Source: Paenibacillus gyeongsangnamensis
Lineage (GTDB): Bacteria; Bacillota; Bacilli; Paenibacillales; NBRC-103111
Reading direction: 5' to 3'
Length of the DNA: 64,000 nt
Assembly: GCF_027533625.1 (NCBI RefSeq)
Contig: NZ_JAQAGZ010000010.1
Location: 186,001-250,000 of the forward strand
Shown here: positions 41,872 through 50,121 of the stretch, piece by piece
How positions within the stretch are numbered: position 1 is the stretch's first letter
Layout of the letters: each line of letters opens with the position of its first letter
Translations under genes and position numbers: made by a program
The notes under the pieces: generated by a model
The model's database searches: none
What the model saw: the letters and a program-made list of their open reading frames with translations, nothing else
What the model was told of the DNA's origin: nothing

Positions 41872-42753
41872 GTGGAATCTTACGAGCACAAGCTGAAGCA
41901 GGGCGAGAGAGGGGCCTTGCTCAGTATCGGAGCCTACGTGATCCTGTCCTTGGTCAAAATCGGCACGGGCTACTTCACAAGATCGGAAGCGCTGACCGCC
42001 GACGGCATTAACAATACGACCGACATCGCAGTATCGATGGCCGTGCTGATCGGGCTGCGCATGGCGCGCAAGCCGCCGGACTCGGATCATCCGTACGGGC
42101 ATATGCGCGCCGAGACGATCGCTTCGATGGTGGCTTCCTTCGTGATGGCAGTCGCCGGGCTGCAGGTGGTGCTTCAGGCAGCCCGCAGCTTTTGGGACAG
42201 GAGTGACGGCATACCCGATCTTTCCGCCGCTTGGGTGGCGTTGGGCTCTGCAGTCGTCATGGGCTTCGTCTATTGGTATAACCGGCGATTGGCGAAGCGG
42301 GTGGGCAGCCAGTCGCTGATGGCGGCGGCTTACGATAACCGGTCGGATGCCCTTGTCAGTTTAGGCGCAGCAGCAGGCATTCTGTGCTCGCGGCTCGGTC
42401 TTCCGATTCTCGACCCCGCGGCCGCCTTGGCGGTGGGTATCGTGATTTGCAAGACCGCCTGGGATATCTTCTCGGAGGCGACCCACGCGCTAACCGACGG
42501 GTTCGATGACGCGAAGCTGAAGGTGTTCCGTCAGACCGTTACGGACACGCCGGGGGTGAAGCGGATTCGCGATATCCGGGGGAGAGTCCATGGCAGCAGC
42601 GTGCTGCTCGATGTGGTCGTCGAGGTGAACGCAGAGCTGTCCGTCGGGCAGAGCCACGGGATCAGCGACGATATCGAGAAACGGATGCTGGACGAGCATC
42701 GGATCGAGAAGGTGCATGTCCATATCGAGCCGTACTTGGAGCAGGAGAGGTAG
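41872..42753 (+). CDS. Cation diffusion facilitator, Mn2+-type
   Basis: 293 aa, six helices and a C-terminal cytoplasmic domain. Metal sites: TM2 ADGINNTTD (N-x-x-x-D in place of the zinc-type H-x-x-x-D) and TM5 AYDNRSDALVS (D-x-x-x-D). This N/D plus D/D pattern marks Mn2+ (or Fe2+) exporters such as B. subtilis MneP/MneS. HPYGHMRAE is the inter-helix motif. GTG 41872 follows TGGAGGGAAACC; the TTG at 41848 is less likely. Exports excess manganese using the proton gradient (family knowledge). Confidence 0.87.
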   Translation: MESYEHKLKQGERGALLSIGAYVILSLVKIGTGYFTRSEALTADGINNTTDIAVSMAVLIGLRMARKPPDSDHPYGHMRAETIASMVASFVMAVAGLQVVLQAARSFWDRSDGIPDLSAAWVALGSAVVMGFVYWYNRRLAKRVGSQSLMAAAYDNRSDALVSLGAAAGILCSRLGLPILDPAAALAVGIVICKTAWDIFSEATHALTDGFDDAKLKVFRQTVTDTPGVKRIRDIRGRVHGSSVLLDVVVEVNAELSVGQSHGISDDIEKRMLDEHRIEKVHVHIEPYLEQER

Positions 42754-42950
42754 CGGCGACAACGGCTGATGAGAGGTCTCGGATGTCCGGCCGGGACTGT
42801 TCTTTTTGTCGTCCCGAAGGGGAGGAATGGGAGCGCTTTACATTTTTTAATGCAGGATTAAGGTTCTTGTAATGTTTAATTCACAGAAGGGGTTTATAAT
42901 CATTACAAGTTCACAAATTAGACAAAAAAATACTTCGGGAGGAATGATAG

Positions 42951-43049
42951 ATGAAGAACCTCAAAGCCATGTTGCAAGGATTTTTGTTTGCTTTTATCGC
43001 GATCGGTACCCTGCCTTATTTCTTGATCCAAAGCTTCCTGGATTTATAA
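42951..43049 (+). CDS. 32-residue single-pass membrane peptide
   Basis: Starts ATG 42951, eight bases after GGGAGG, with TATAAT at 42895-42900 and a terminator-like hairpin 30 bp after the stop. Sequence MKNLKAMLQGFLFAFIAIGT then LPYFLIQSFLDL: short basic N-terminus and one hydrophobic helix. Complete expression signals support a real gene; function unknown. Confidence 0.6.
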   Translation: MKNLKAMLQGFLFAFIAIGTLPYFLIQSFLDL

Positions 43050-43079
43050 ACGGATGATACGGTTGAAGACGGGTTGATG

Positions 43080-43105
43080 GCCTCCGCATGCTGAAGCGCG
43101 GAGGC
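43080..43105 (+). terminator. Hairpin after the 32-residue peptide gene
   Basis: GCCTCCGC and GCGGAGGC arms; followed by ATATTTGT, so the T-tract is modest. Confidence 0.6.
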
Positions 43106-43176
43106 ATATTTGTATGTAATGGGCGTGACCCCGGACCCAAGCGAAAGAGCCTTTCCGCGGAAAGGCTCAGATAGAC

Positions 43177-43248
43177 GAGAAACCCGGATATGCAGAAAAA
43201 TGCAAAAGGTAGTAGATGGGGTATTCCCCTGTAGGAGCGATAGCGCCC
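43177..43248 (+). repeat. Repeat family B, truncated copy B3
   Basis: Left end GAGAAACCCGGATATGCAG, then GGGGTATTCCCC and AGGAGCGATAGCG; the rest is absent. Preceded by the hairpin AGAGCCTTTCC/GGAAAGGCTC at 43146-43169. Confidence 0.8.
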
Positions 43249-43254
43249 AGAAGT

Positions 43255-44514
43255 CTAGAGTGAGAGAGCCGCGCTCTTGCCGGCCGTATATCCCGAACTG
43301 AAGGCGGCCGTAATATTGTATCCCCCGGTATAACCGTGAACGTCCAACACCTCGCCGCAGAAGTAAAGTCCCTCCATGAGCTTCGACTGCATCGTCTTCG
43401 GATCGATCTCCTTCAAGTTCACCCCTCCGCCTGTCACGAAAGCCTCCTCGATCGAGAGCGTCCCGTTCACTTCCAGCGGAAAAGCCTTGATGAGCTTGGC
43501 AAGCTCCAGCCATTTTTGCTTGGGAATATGATCGTAGGTGACCGTCTCGTCCAATCCGGATGACTCCAGCAGAATCGAAATGAGCTTTTCCGGCACAAAC
43601 CCCTTGAGCAAGTTCTTGACCGCCTTCCTGGATTCCGCCTTGGCGAGCTCGAGACTGTCCCTGTACACCTCGTCTGCGCTCCGGGTCGGCATCAAATCGA
43701 TGGTCAGCAGCACGCTTTTCGCCTCGGAGGCCTGGAGCTGCTTCACGACAAACTGGCTGCAGCGCAGCGCAATCGGGCCGGAAATGCCGAAATGGGTGAA
43801 GATCATATCTCCCTCATGCGTGATCGTCTTCTTCCCTTTGGGACTCCAGACGGTCAGAGCCACGCTTCGCAGGGACAGCCCCTGCAGCTCCCGGCTTCGG
43901 ATGAGAGGCGACTTGGACGTCAGCGGCACCTCGGTCGGGAACAGCTCTGTGATCGTATGTCCCGCTTTCTCCGCCCAGGCATACCCGTCGCCGATCGATC
44001 CGGTATGAGGGACGGATTTTCCGCCGCTGGCTACGATCACGCATCGGCCGGACATACGCTTCCCGCTCCTCAGCAGCACGCCCGCCGTACGGCCCCCCTC
44101 AAAAAGCACCGTTTCCACCGGGCTGTTCACCTTAATCTCTACGCCAAGCTCCCGCACCTTGTTCACAAGCGCATCCACAACCGTCTTCGCCTTATCCGAT
44201 ACGGGGAACATGCGGCCGTTATCCTCTTCCTTGAGACGGATGCCGAGGTCCTCGAAGAAACGGATAATGTCCTTATTGCCGAAATTCGAGAGCGCGCTGT
44301 ATAAAAATCTCCCGTTCCCGGGGATATGCTTAATCAGCTCGTCCATTTCTTTGTTATTCGTCACATTGCATCGGCCGCCCCCCGAAATGCCGAGCTTTCT
44401 TCCCAGCTTATCGCCTTTATCGACAAGCAGCACTTTGGCACCATGCGCGCTGGCGGCAATGCTCGCCATCAGTCCTGCGGAGCCTCCGCCGACAACGATT
44501 ACATCATATTTCAT
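43255..44514 (-). CDS. BaiN/RdsA-family flavoprotein (HI0933-like)
   Basis: 419 aa NAD(P)/FAD-dependent oxidoreductase. FAD-binding GGGSAGLMASIAASAHGAKVLLVDKG at the N-terminus, KLGISGGGRCNVTN (signature of the HI0933/YhiN family), VASGGKSVPHTGSIGDGYAWA, and the C-terminal FCGEVLDVHGYTGGYNITAAFSSGYTAG. Family name comes from BaiN, a bile-acid reductase, but many members have unknown substrates. Single gene. Confidence 0.88.
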   Translation of the reverse strand: MKYDVIVVGGGSAGLMASIAASAHGAKVLLVDKGDKLGRKLGISGGGRCNVTNNKEMDELIKHIPGNGRFLYSALSNFGNKDIIRFFEDLGIRLKEEDNGRMFPVSDKAKTVVDALVNKVRELGVEIKVNSPVETVLFEGGRTAGVLLRSGKRMSGRCVIVASGGKSVPHTGSIGDGYAWAEKAGHTITELFPTEVPLTSKSPLIRSRELQGLSLRSVALTVWSPKGKKTITHEGDMIFTHFGISGPIALRCSQFVVKQLQASEAKSVLLTIDLMPTRSADEVYRDSLELAKAESRKAVKNLLKGFVPEKLISILLESSGLDETVTYDHIPKQKWLELAKLIKAFPLEVNGTLSIEEAFVTGGGVNLKEIDPKTMQSKLMEGLYFCGEVLDVHGYTGGYNITAAFSSGYTAGKSAALSL

Positions 44515-44739
44515 TCCTGATCCTCCCGCTTACCCGGACATGGGATGGCCCCATGGTTTTCGAGTCTATTGTAACCTTTTTCGCGAAGAAAGTCATAAGA
44601 CAGCGTGCGACAGCAATTCTGAAAAATAGTTGCGATTCGCCCGCTCACTCCGACATTCTTTTTGGAGCGGATCATCTATACTAATTTCGTTGTCCCGGGC
44701 CGGGGCGAATTCTGGAAAATAAAGGAGAATGAAGAACGT

Positions 44740-44958
44740 ATGCACGGGCTTATCACTTCCTACAAACTCAGTTTGAACGAAATGGAGGCTAGAATGAACC
44801 TGTTAGCAGAGAGGAATAGGGGCCTTCTGCAGAAATCGCAGGAGCATGCGGAAATGGTTCAACAAACGAGGGAAGCCGTTCACGAGAGCAAACGTCACAT
44901 GATGGAACTAGGGCGGAAGCTTAATCATATCCGGATGCTCCAGCGGTACGGTCTCTAA
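44740..44958 (+). CDS. Short coiled-coil protein
   Basis: 72 aa, almost entirely helical with heptad spacing (LSLNEMEARMNLLAERNRGL, VQQTREAVHESKRHMMELGR). AAAGGAG lies upstream. No membrane segment or known family. An upstream TTG would extend it but lacks a ribosome binding site. Confidence 0.6.
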   Translation: MHGLITSYKLSLNEMEARMNLLAERNRGLLQKSQEHAEMVQQTREAVHESKRHMMELGRKLNHIRMLQRYGL

Positions 44959-44980
44959 CCGGAGCGTTCCGACAAGAAAT

Positions 44981-45010
44981 AAGGCTCCGAGCCGCCTCGG
45001 AGCCTTGTTT
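44981..45010. terminator. Bidirectional terminator
   Basis: AAGGCTCCGAG-CCGC-CTCGGAGCCTT then GTTT, between two converging genes. Confidence 0.85.
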
Positions 45011-45019
45011 CCGTATAGA

Positions 45020-46348
45020 TTAGGATGCCGTTTCCACCTGCGGTTGGGTCTTGCGCACAAGCACCCTGGAAATCCGCAGATCGTCCGTTTCTTCAATAAT
45101 GAAATCGTATAAGTCCATGAAGGAGGCCAACTGGCCTTTCTTGGCCGGAATCTCGACCTGGGAATATATCCAGCCGCCGATCGTATCGTAATCCTGGCTT
45201 GGAATGTCGAGGCCGAACTGGTCGTTTACATCCTCGATCAGCACCTTGCCGTCGATGGAATAAGTCCATTCGTCCTTCTTCTCGATGCTCGGGCGTTCCT
45301 CGGTATCGAATTCGTCCTGAATTTCGCCGACGATTTCCTCGATGATGTCTTCGAGCGTGACCAGTCCGGAAGTACCGCCGTACTCGTCGATCAGCAGCGC
45401 CATCTGCACCTTCTTCTTCTGCATGAGCTTCAGCAGATTGCTGATAGGCATCGAATCGGGCACCTTCGTGATCGATCGGACAATGCTGCGGATATCCGGA
45501 GATTCGGATTTGGCTTTCAGCAGGTCCTTTATATGAACGAAGCCGATAATATTGTCTTTGTCAGGGTCGCAGACCGGATAACGCGTGCGCATTTCCTTCA
45601 GCGCCAGGTCCATGTTCTCCTCGAACGACAGGTTCGCGTACAAGCAGCCCATCTCCGTCCGGGGGATCATAATCTCCCTTGCGTTCGTCTCCGTAAATTC
45701 GAATATATTGTCAAAAAGCGTGAGCTCTGTGTTGTCGATGTACCCGCTTTTGTGGCTTTCCTGAACCAGCACGCGAATTTCGTCCTCCGTATGGGCCGAT
45801 TCGTGCTCGTTCGCAGGCTCGATGCCTACGCGCCGGAGCATCCAGTTGGACAATCCGTTCAGCAGCCAGATGAAAGGAAACATGAGCTTGTAGAACACAA
45901 GCACCGGTGCGGCCGACCATAGCGTGATGGCCTCCGACTGCCGGATGGCATACGTCTTCGGGAACTGCTCCCCGAGCGTAATGTGGAATACCGTGATAAC
46001 CGAGAACGCGATGATGAAGGAAATCGTATGAATCGCGACATCGTTCAAGCTGAACCAGCTTTTCAAGACCGGCATCAGCAGGGCCGAAACCGTCGGTTCG
46101 CCCACCCACCCGAGTCCGAGGGAAGCGAGCGTAATACCTAGCTGGCAGGCTGACAAATAAGCATTCAGGTTATTGGAAATTTTCTGCGCGAATCTTGCTT
46201 TTATGTTGCCGCTCTGGGCCAACGTATCGATCCGGGTGTTGCGTACCTTCACCATGGCGAACTCCGCCGATACGAAGAAGCCGTTCAACAGCACTAAAAC
46301 CACAATCAAAACCACGTTAAACAATAAGGGTAACGGGTCACTACTCAA
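45020..46348 (-). CDS. CNNM/HlyC-CorC family membrane protein with CBS domains
   Basis: 442 aa. N-terminal CNNM domain (LNGFFVSAEFAMVKVRNTRI, LSACQLGITLASLGLGW, FHITLGEQFPKTYAI), then a CBS pair (REIMIPRTEMGCLYAN, IGFVHIKDLL, LLIDEYGGTSGLVTLEDIIEEIVGEIQDEFD) and a CorC_HlyC domain. Family members such as B. subtilis YhdP/MpfA affect Mg2+ homeostasis. The start is TTG 46348: the strongest Shine-Dalgarno (AAGGAGGTG, 46392-46384) lies 36 bases upstream, separated by a stable hairpin (46356-46380). In-frame stop TGA directly precedes the TTG. Confidence 0.85.
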   Translation of the reverse strand: MSSDPLPLLFNVVLIVVLVLLNGFFVSAEFAMVKVRNTRIDTLAQSGNIKARFAQKISNNLNAYLSACQLGITLASLGLGWVGEPTVSALLMPVLKSWFSLNDVAIHTISFIIAFSVITVFHITLGEQFPKTYAIRQSEAITLWSAAPVLVFYKLMFPFIWLLNGLSNWMLRRVGIEPANEHESAHTEDEIRVLVQESHKSGYIDNTELTLFDNIFEFTETNAREIMIPRTEMGCLYANLSFEENMDLALKEMRTRYPVCDPDKDNIIGFVHIKDLLKAKSESPDIRSIVRSITKVPDSMPISNLLKLMQKKKVQMALLIDEYGGTSGLVTLEDIIEEIVGEIQDEFDTEERPSIEKKDEWTYSIDGKVLIEDVNDQFGLDIPSQDYDTIGGWIYSQVEIPAKKGQLASFMDLYDFIIEETDDLRISRVLVRKTQPQVETAS

Positions 46349-46355
46349 TCATTCC

Positions 46356-46392
46356 CTATCCGCCGCGTCAGCGGCGATAGGTACACCTCCTT
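46356..46392 (-). promoter_or_regulatory. Shine-Dalgarno followed by hairpin before a TTG start
   Basis: AAGGAGGTG (46392-46384) is followed by a stem-loop with CTATC-GCCGC and GCGGCGGATAG arms (46380-46356), then GGAATGA and TTG. If the hairpin folds, the Shine-Dalgarno comes within normal distance of the start codon. Confidence 0.5.
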
Positions 46393-46693
46393 GGATGTTC
46401 AAATTCGGAAACAGCGCATGCTGTCCGTGCCATGATGTATATTTACCGAGAGAGAACATGTATTTTTATGATGATATACTTGCTATACATTATATCGTAT
46501 ATCGGAGAGGGCGCTCAATACGAGGGGGAACCTCTGAGCGGGACTCATGGGGGGCCAGAACCTCATTAAACGGGAAAATCGAGCTAATTTGTTACGACAT
46601 GGAGCATATACGGCCTTTTTGGCTTTACTTTGACGCGGCGTGAAGCTTTATACTGAAAAAACGGTTTTGCTGAAGCAAAACCCCAAGATTGAC

Positions 46694-46893
46694 GTGAAAC
46701 CCGGATATGCAGAAAAAATGCAAAAGGGTAGTAGGTGGGGTATCCCTTGCAGGAGCGATAGCGTCCGCCTTTGTTATCGGAAAATGACCGCTGTATAGCG
46801 TATAAATTGAAATTTTTACGGGTAACAACAGCGGCCGGAAGGGGATACCCCACCGGAGTACCAAGGCAGATTTCTCTATTTCATGGGCTTCTC
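46694..46893 (+). repeat. Repeat family B, full copy B2
   Basis: 200-bp copy in the opposite direction to B1. Ends GTGAAACCC and GGGCTTCTC; outer arms GGTGGGGTATCCC (46734-46746) and GGGGATACCCCACC (46841-46854). Flanked by near-identical hairpins, GGTTTTGC-TGAA-GCAAAACC (46663-46682) and GGTTTGC-TAAA-GCAAAACC (46904-46922). The rest of 46393-46978 shows no gene. Confidence 0.88.
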
Positions 46894-46978
46894 AATAGCC
46901 TGCGGTTTGCTAAAGCAAAACCTAAGATAATGCTTACGAAGCAGCTTTGCTACGCAAAGCTTGGAGGAGGGACCCCCC

Positions 46979-47803
46979 ATAAAAATCAGCGAGCTATCGG
47001 CCCGGCTGGAGGTGCGCGATTATCTCGAGATGCAGCGTTCCGCCATGTTCGTCCGATGGATGGAGCTTCGGGAGACGCTGCTGCTGCTTGACGAGATGAT
47101 CGCGCGGACTGCGGAGCAGCCGGCATCGGCCTCCCGCCGCTGGGTCGAGCTGGCGGACCGGTCGAGAGGTTTGAGCTCGCTTCGCGAAGCCTGGGTCGAC
47201 CGCTGGAACTTCGATGCGCTGTCCGAACGGTGGGACCAGCCGGAGGGCGGCCGGACCATGCATCTGCCGTCCGCAGCCGAGCATGAGCGCGTGTTGGAGG
47301 CCGCCGCGGCGCGGTTGTCGCCGCAGCCCGGGGAAGCCGGGCTGGATGCCGGTACGGGTGACGGGGCATTCGCCGCGAAGCTCGCCCGTCCGGGCGTAGC
47401 GATGACGGGGATGGACCAGTCCCGGTCGATGCTTCGGCGCTGCCGCGAGCGCGTGCCGGGTATCGAGACCCGGTACGGGAATTTATTAGCCGTTCCTTGT
47501 CTGGACGGACGGTTTGATTTTATCGCTACCAGCTTTGCGCTTCATCATTTGACACCGGAGCAGCAGCCATTAGCCTTGGCCGAGCTGACCCGGGTGCTGA
47601 AGAGCCGCGGCCGGATCGCTCTTGTCGATTGGATGGACGGCGAAGGGACGGCCGAGGGCGAAGGGTACGCCACACGTAACGAGCCTGGCGAAGCTTTCCC
47701 CTCCGCGGAGGGGCTTTCGGCCTGGTTTCGCGCACAAGGCTTTGCCGCCGATTCGGAGCGGCTGACGGCAAGCGGCATCCATTTGGTACTTGCTTTCCGT
47801 TGA
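46979..47803 (+). CDS. SAM-dependent methyltransferase
   Basis: About 274 aa. Class I methyltransferase: motif I GLDAGTGDGAFAAKLA, MTGMDQSRSMLRRCRERVPG, DGRFDFIATSFALHHLTPEQ and LTRVLKSRGRIALVDWM. An N-terminal helical extension (SELSARLEVRDYLEMQRSAMF) precedes it. The expected start is problematic: GGAGGAGG at 46963-46970 is eight bases before ATA (46979), where ATG would be expected (ATA AAA ATC AGC); TTG 46961 is in frame but overlaps the ribosome binding site. A repeat B copy lies just upstream. Substrate unknown. Confidence 0.75.
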   Translation: MKISELSARLEVRDYLEMQRSAMFVRWMELRETLLLLDEMIARTAEQPASASRRWVELADRSRGLSSLREAWVDRWNFDALSERWDQPEGGRTMHLPSAAEHERVLEAAAARLSPQPGEAGLDAGTGDGAFAAKLARPGVAMTGMDQSRSMLRRCRERVPGIETRYGNLLAVPCLDGRFDFIATSFALHHLTPEQQPLALAELTRVLKSRGRIALVDWMDGEGTAEGEGYATRNEPGEAFPSAEGLSAWFRAQGFAADSERLTASGIHLVLAFR

Positions 47804-47930
47804 TCCGCTGACGCATATCGATTGCTGTAAAATATTCCACGGCTTCCAACAACTTTACAGCGGCCTCATCCATTCCTCTAGCCATACTATCCATGGAATA
47901 GTTTCCATTGGCGAGAGGGGGAGGAAGAGC

Positions 47931-48827
47931 CTGAGGAAAGAAGCCTGGTTTGGTTTGGCGGGAGCCGGTTTGATCGGGATAGCGGTACTGCTCGGCATCG
48001 CAAAGTCGGGCGATCTGCAGCAGGCGGGGGGAGAGCCGTCCGCCGTCCTGCGGGAGGAGACGCTTCGAGAGCCGCAGGAAGGAAGCGGCTTGTATGCGCC
48101 GGGGGTGCTCAGCACGGCGGAGATGACGCAGGCCTACGGAGCGAAGCCGTATGATCGGGATATCGGCGTTCCGCGGGACGGGGGCGGGAAGACCGCCTAT
48201 CTGACGTTTGACGACGGACCTTCCGCCAATACGGAAAAGATCCTGAACATACTGGAGAATGAGCATATCCACGGGACCTTTTTTGTTATCGGAAGAACAA
48301 GACCGGAATACCGGGGGATGTACCGGAGAATCGCCGCTGCCGGCCATGCTCTCGGGAATCACACCTTCAGCCACGACTACCGCCGGATTTACTCCTCCGT
48401 CCGGGCTTTCCGCGAGGATACGGAGGCTCTGGGACGATTCTTGCTCAAGGAAACGGGGGTAAAGCCGGATATTTTGCGGTTTCCGGGGGGCTCGAACAAT
48501 GTGCCGAGCCGCAAAGCCGGCGGGCCTCGCATCATGTCTCAGATTACCCGCGAAATGTCGGGTCTTGGGTACCGGTATTTTGACTGGAACGTAAGCTCTA
48601 CGGACGCGGCCGCCGCCGTTCCCCGGAAGTCCGATATCGTTGATGCGGTTCGGGCGAACAGCAGCGGGAAAAAGAACGCCATCGTGCTCATGCACGATCT
48701 GGACGGGAAAACGACGACCGTTGAGGCGCTGCCGGAGATCATCCGCTATTTCAAGCAGCAGGGCTACGCGTTTGCGACACTGAACCACTCGTCTTTTACC
48801 TTCCAGTTTTTGAAGCCGGGAGGTTGA
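47931..48827 (+). CDS. Membrane-anchored polysaccharide deacetylase (NodB/PgdA-like)
   Basis: About 298 aa. N-terminal anchor (FGLAGAGLIGIAVLLGIA), linker, then NodB domain: TAYLTFDDGPSANTEKIL (motif 1), GHALGNHTFSHDYRRI (His-x3-His metal site), LRFPGGSNN (motif 3), RYFDWNVSSTD (motif 4) and IVLMHDL (motif 5). Deacetylates N-acetylglucosamine in peptidoglycan or a similar polymer outside the cell. No ATG/GTG/TTG lies between the strong GGGGGAGG (47917-47924) and the anchor; CTG 47931 is ideally spaced and is the likely start. Confidence 0.83.
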   Translation: MRKEAWFGLAGAGLIGIAVLLGIAKSGDLQQAGGEPSAVLREETLREPQEGSGLYAPGVLSTAEMTQAYGAKPYDRDIGVPRDGGGKTAYLTFDDGPSANTEKILNILENEHIHGTFFVIGRTRPEYRGMYRRIAAAGHALGNHTFSHDYRRIYSSVRAFREDTEALGRFLLKETGVKPDILRFPGGSNNVPSRKAGGPRIMSQITREMSGLGYRYFDWNVSSTDAAAAVPRKSDIVDAVRANSSGKKNAIVLMHDLDGKTTTVEALPEIIRYFKQQGYAFATLNHSSFTFQFLKPGG

Positions 48828-48880
48828 CTGAGCTTAGCTGCGGTAAAGCATACTAATAACAGCGAAAGGGGATGAGTTCC

Positions 48881-49006
48881 ATGACAGTGCAAAAGAATGC
48901 GTCGAAAGAACAGGAGCTGCAAGCGGCTCAAAACAAAACGAAAACCGATGCGGACAGCGGGGTTCAGGATAAAAGGCTGAACGGGCCGAATCGTCCCTCG
49001 ACTTAA
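48881..49006 (+). CDS. Small hydrophilic protein (spore-protein-like)
   Basis: 41 aa. Begins MTVQKNASKEQELQAAQNKT and ends GVQDKRLNGPNRPST. Polar, lysine/glutamine-rich and disordered-looking. The terminal KLxGPNRPST recalls small Bacillales spore proteins, but I cannot assign a family. GGGGATGAG precedes ATG. Next gene begins 20 bp later. Confidence 0.55.
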   Translation: MTVQKNASKEQELQAAQNKTKTDADSGVQDKRLNGPNRPST

Positions 49007-49026
49007 CAAGGACGGGAGATGCTGCG

Positions 49027-49449
49027 ATGAGCGAGGATATACGGAACGATACCTATGACAAGGTTAGCACGGATATCGAATACAACCGCAATAACGATCC
49101 GGAGCTGGACCCTTTTGAAATCGAGTTTCGCCCGGAATTCCGTCAGGGCCGCGGGCCGAAGGAAGCCTTCGTCAATGAGCACGGCGTCCTGATCGGGGAT
49201 CACATCTACGAATCGGACAATTCGCCTCTGAACCGTTGGAGCAAAGACACCGACCCGTCCGTCATGTCGGGAGACGAGTGGGTTCATCCTTATAAGGATG
49301 TGGGCTTCCAGACGTCGGAGAACCGCGATTTGTTTGAGCAGGCGATCCCTCCTAAGGGACATCCGTTTCAGCATCCCGATAAGGACGTAGCTTACAAAAG
49401 CTTCCGCGGGACTGAAACCGAGCAGGACGAAGAGGAACGCAAGGAATAA
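49027..49449 (+). CDS. DUF3905-type protein
   Basis: 140 aa, acidic and soluble. DPFEIEFRPEFRQGRGPKEAFVNEHGVLIGDHIYESDNSPLNRWSKDTDPSVMSGDEWVHPYKDVGF resembles the DUF3905 family of spore-forming Bacillales, of unknown function. GGACGGGAG ribosome binding site. Probably co-transcribed with the small upstream gene. Confidence 0.72.
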   Translation: MSEDIRNDTYDKVSTDIEYNRNNDPELDPFEIEFRPEFRQGRGPKEAFVNEHGVLIGDHIYESDNSPLNRWSKDTDPSVMSGDEWVHPYKDVGFQTSENRDLFEQAIPPKGHPFQHPDKDVAYKSFRGTETEQDEEERKE

Positions 49450-49480
49450 GGGGCTTCAAAAATTTTTAGGCGATGTCGCT

Positions 49481-49508
49481 TTGCTTTCACCCCTGGTCGA
49501 TGTATAAT
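49481..49508 (+). promoter_or_regulatory. SigmaA-like promoter of the bacilliredoxin gene
   Basis: TTGCTT, 16-bp spacer, TATAAT at 49503-49508. Confidence 0.6.
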
Positions 49509-49557
49509 AAACATAAATAAGTAGGTAACTTTATGTTGATAAGGAGTGAAGGCGAAC

Positions 49558-49992
49558 ATGACGTTTTCGTTTGATTCATATATGAAAGATATGGTGCAGC
49601 CGATGCGCGACGAATTGACGCGTATTGGGGTAGAAGAGCTTCGTACGCCCGAAGAGGTCGCCCAGGCGCTGGACAGCCAAGAGGGAACCACGTTAATCGT
49701 CGTGAACTCCGTTTGCGGCTGTGCCGCCGGCCAATGCCGTCCCGGCGTGGCCAAGGCGCTCCAGAACGCCGTGAAGCCGGACCGGCTCCTCACCGTGTTT
49801 GCGGGGCAGGACAAAGAAGCTACGGCCAAAGCGCGCGAATATTTCGCTCCGTACCCGCCTTCTTCTCCGTCCATCGCGTTGATGAAGAACGGCGAGTTGG
49901 TTCACTTCATTCAGCGTCACCAGATCGAAGACCGTTCGGCCGAAATGATCGCGAACGACCTGATCGGCGCTTTCGAGCAATACTGCAAATAA
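49558..49992 (+). CDS. Bacilliredoxin (BrxA/BrxB family)
   Basis: 144 aa, YphP/YqiW family. Thioredoxin-like fold with the characteristic CGC motif: VVNSVCGCAAGQCRPGV. FDSYMKDMVQPMRDELTRIGVEEL and YFAPYPPSSPSIALMKNGELVHFIQRHQIE are conserved. Removes bacillithiol from S-bacillithiolated proteins, implying that the cell makes bacillithiol. Start ATG 49558 after AAGGAGTGAAGG; BrxA versus BrxB cannot be told by eye. Confidence 0.93.
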   Translation: MTFSFDSYMKDMVQPMRDELTRIGVEELRTPEEVAQALDSQEGTTLIVVNSVCGCAAGQCRPGVAKALQNAVKPDRLLTVFAGQDKEATAKAREYFAPYPPSSPSIALMKNGELVHFIQRHQIEDRSAEMIANDLIGAFEQYCK

Positions 49993-50000
49993 AGTCCGTT

Positions 50001-50036
50001 AAACTCCCGCCGGTGTGGCGGGAGTTTTTGTTTTTC
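50001..50036 (+). terminator. Terminator of the bacilliredoxin gene
   Basis: AAACTCCCGCC-GGTGT-GGCGGGAGTTT then T-rich. Confidence 0.9.
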
Positions 50037-50121
50037 CTTGCAGCCGCAGGTTTGGTATACTGGTAGAAAAATGAAGCGGCCGCGAGGCCTGACTTCTAAC
50101 TTAAGATGGGAGCGTTGCGCT

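Noticed and set aside
46349-46500. Possible Mg2+ (M-box) riboswitch upstream of the CNNM gene
   Set aside because: The conserved M-box core was looked for and not found; only the SD-hairpin is supported.
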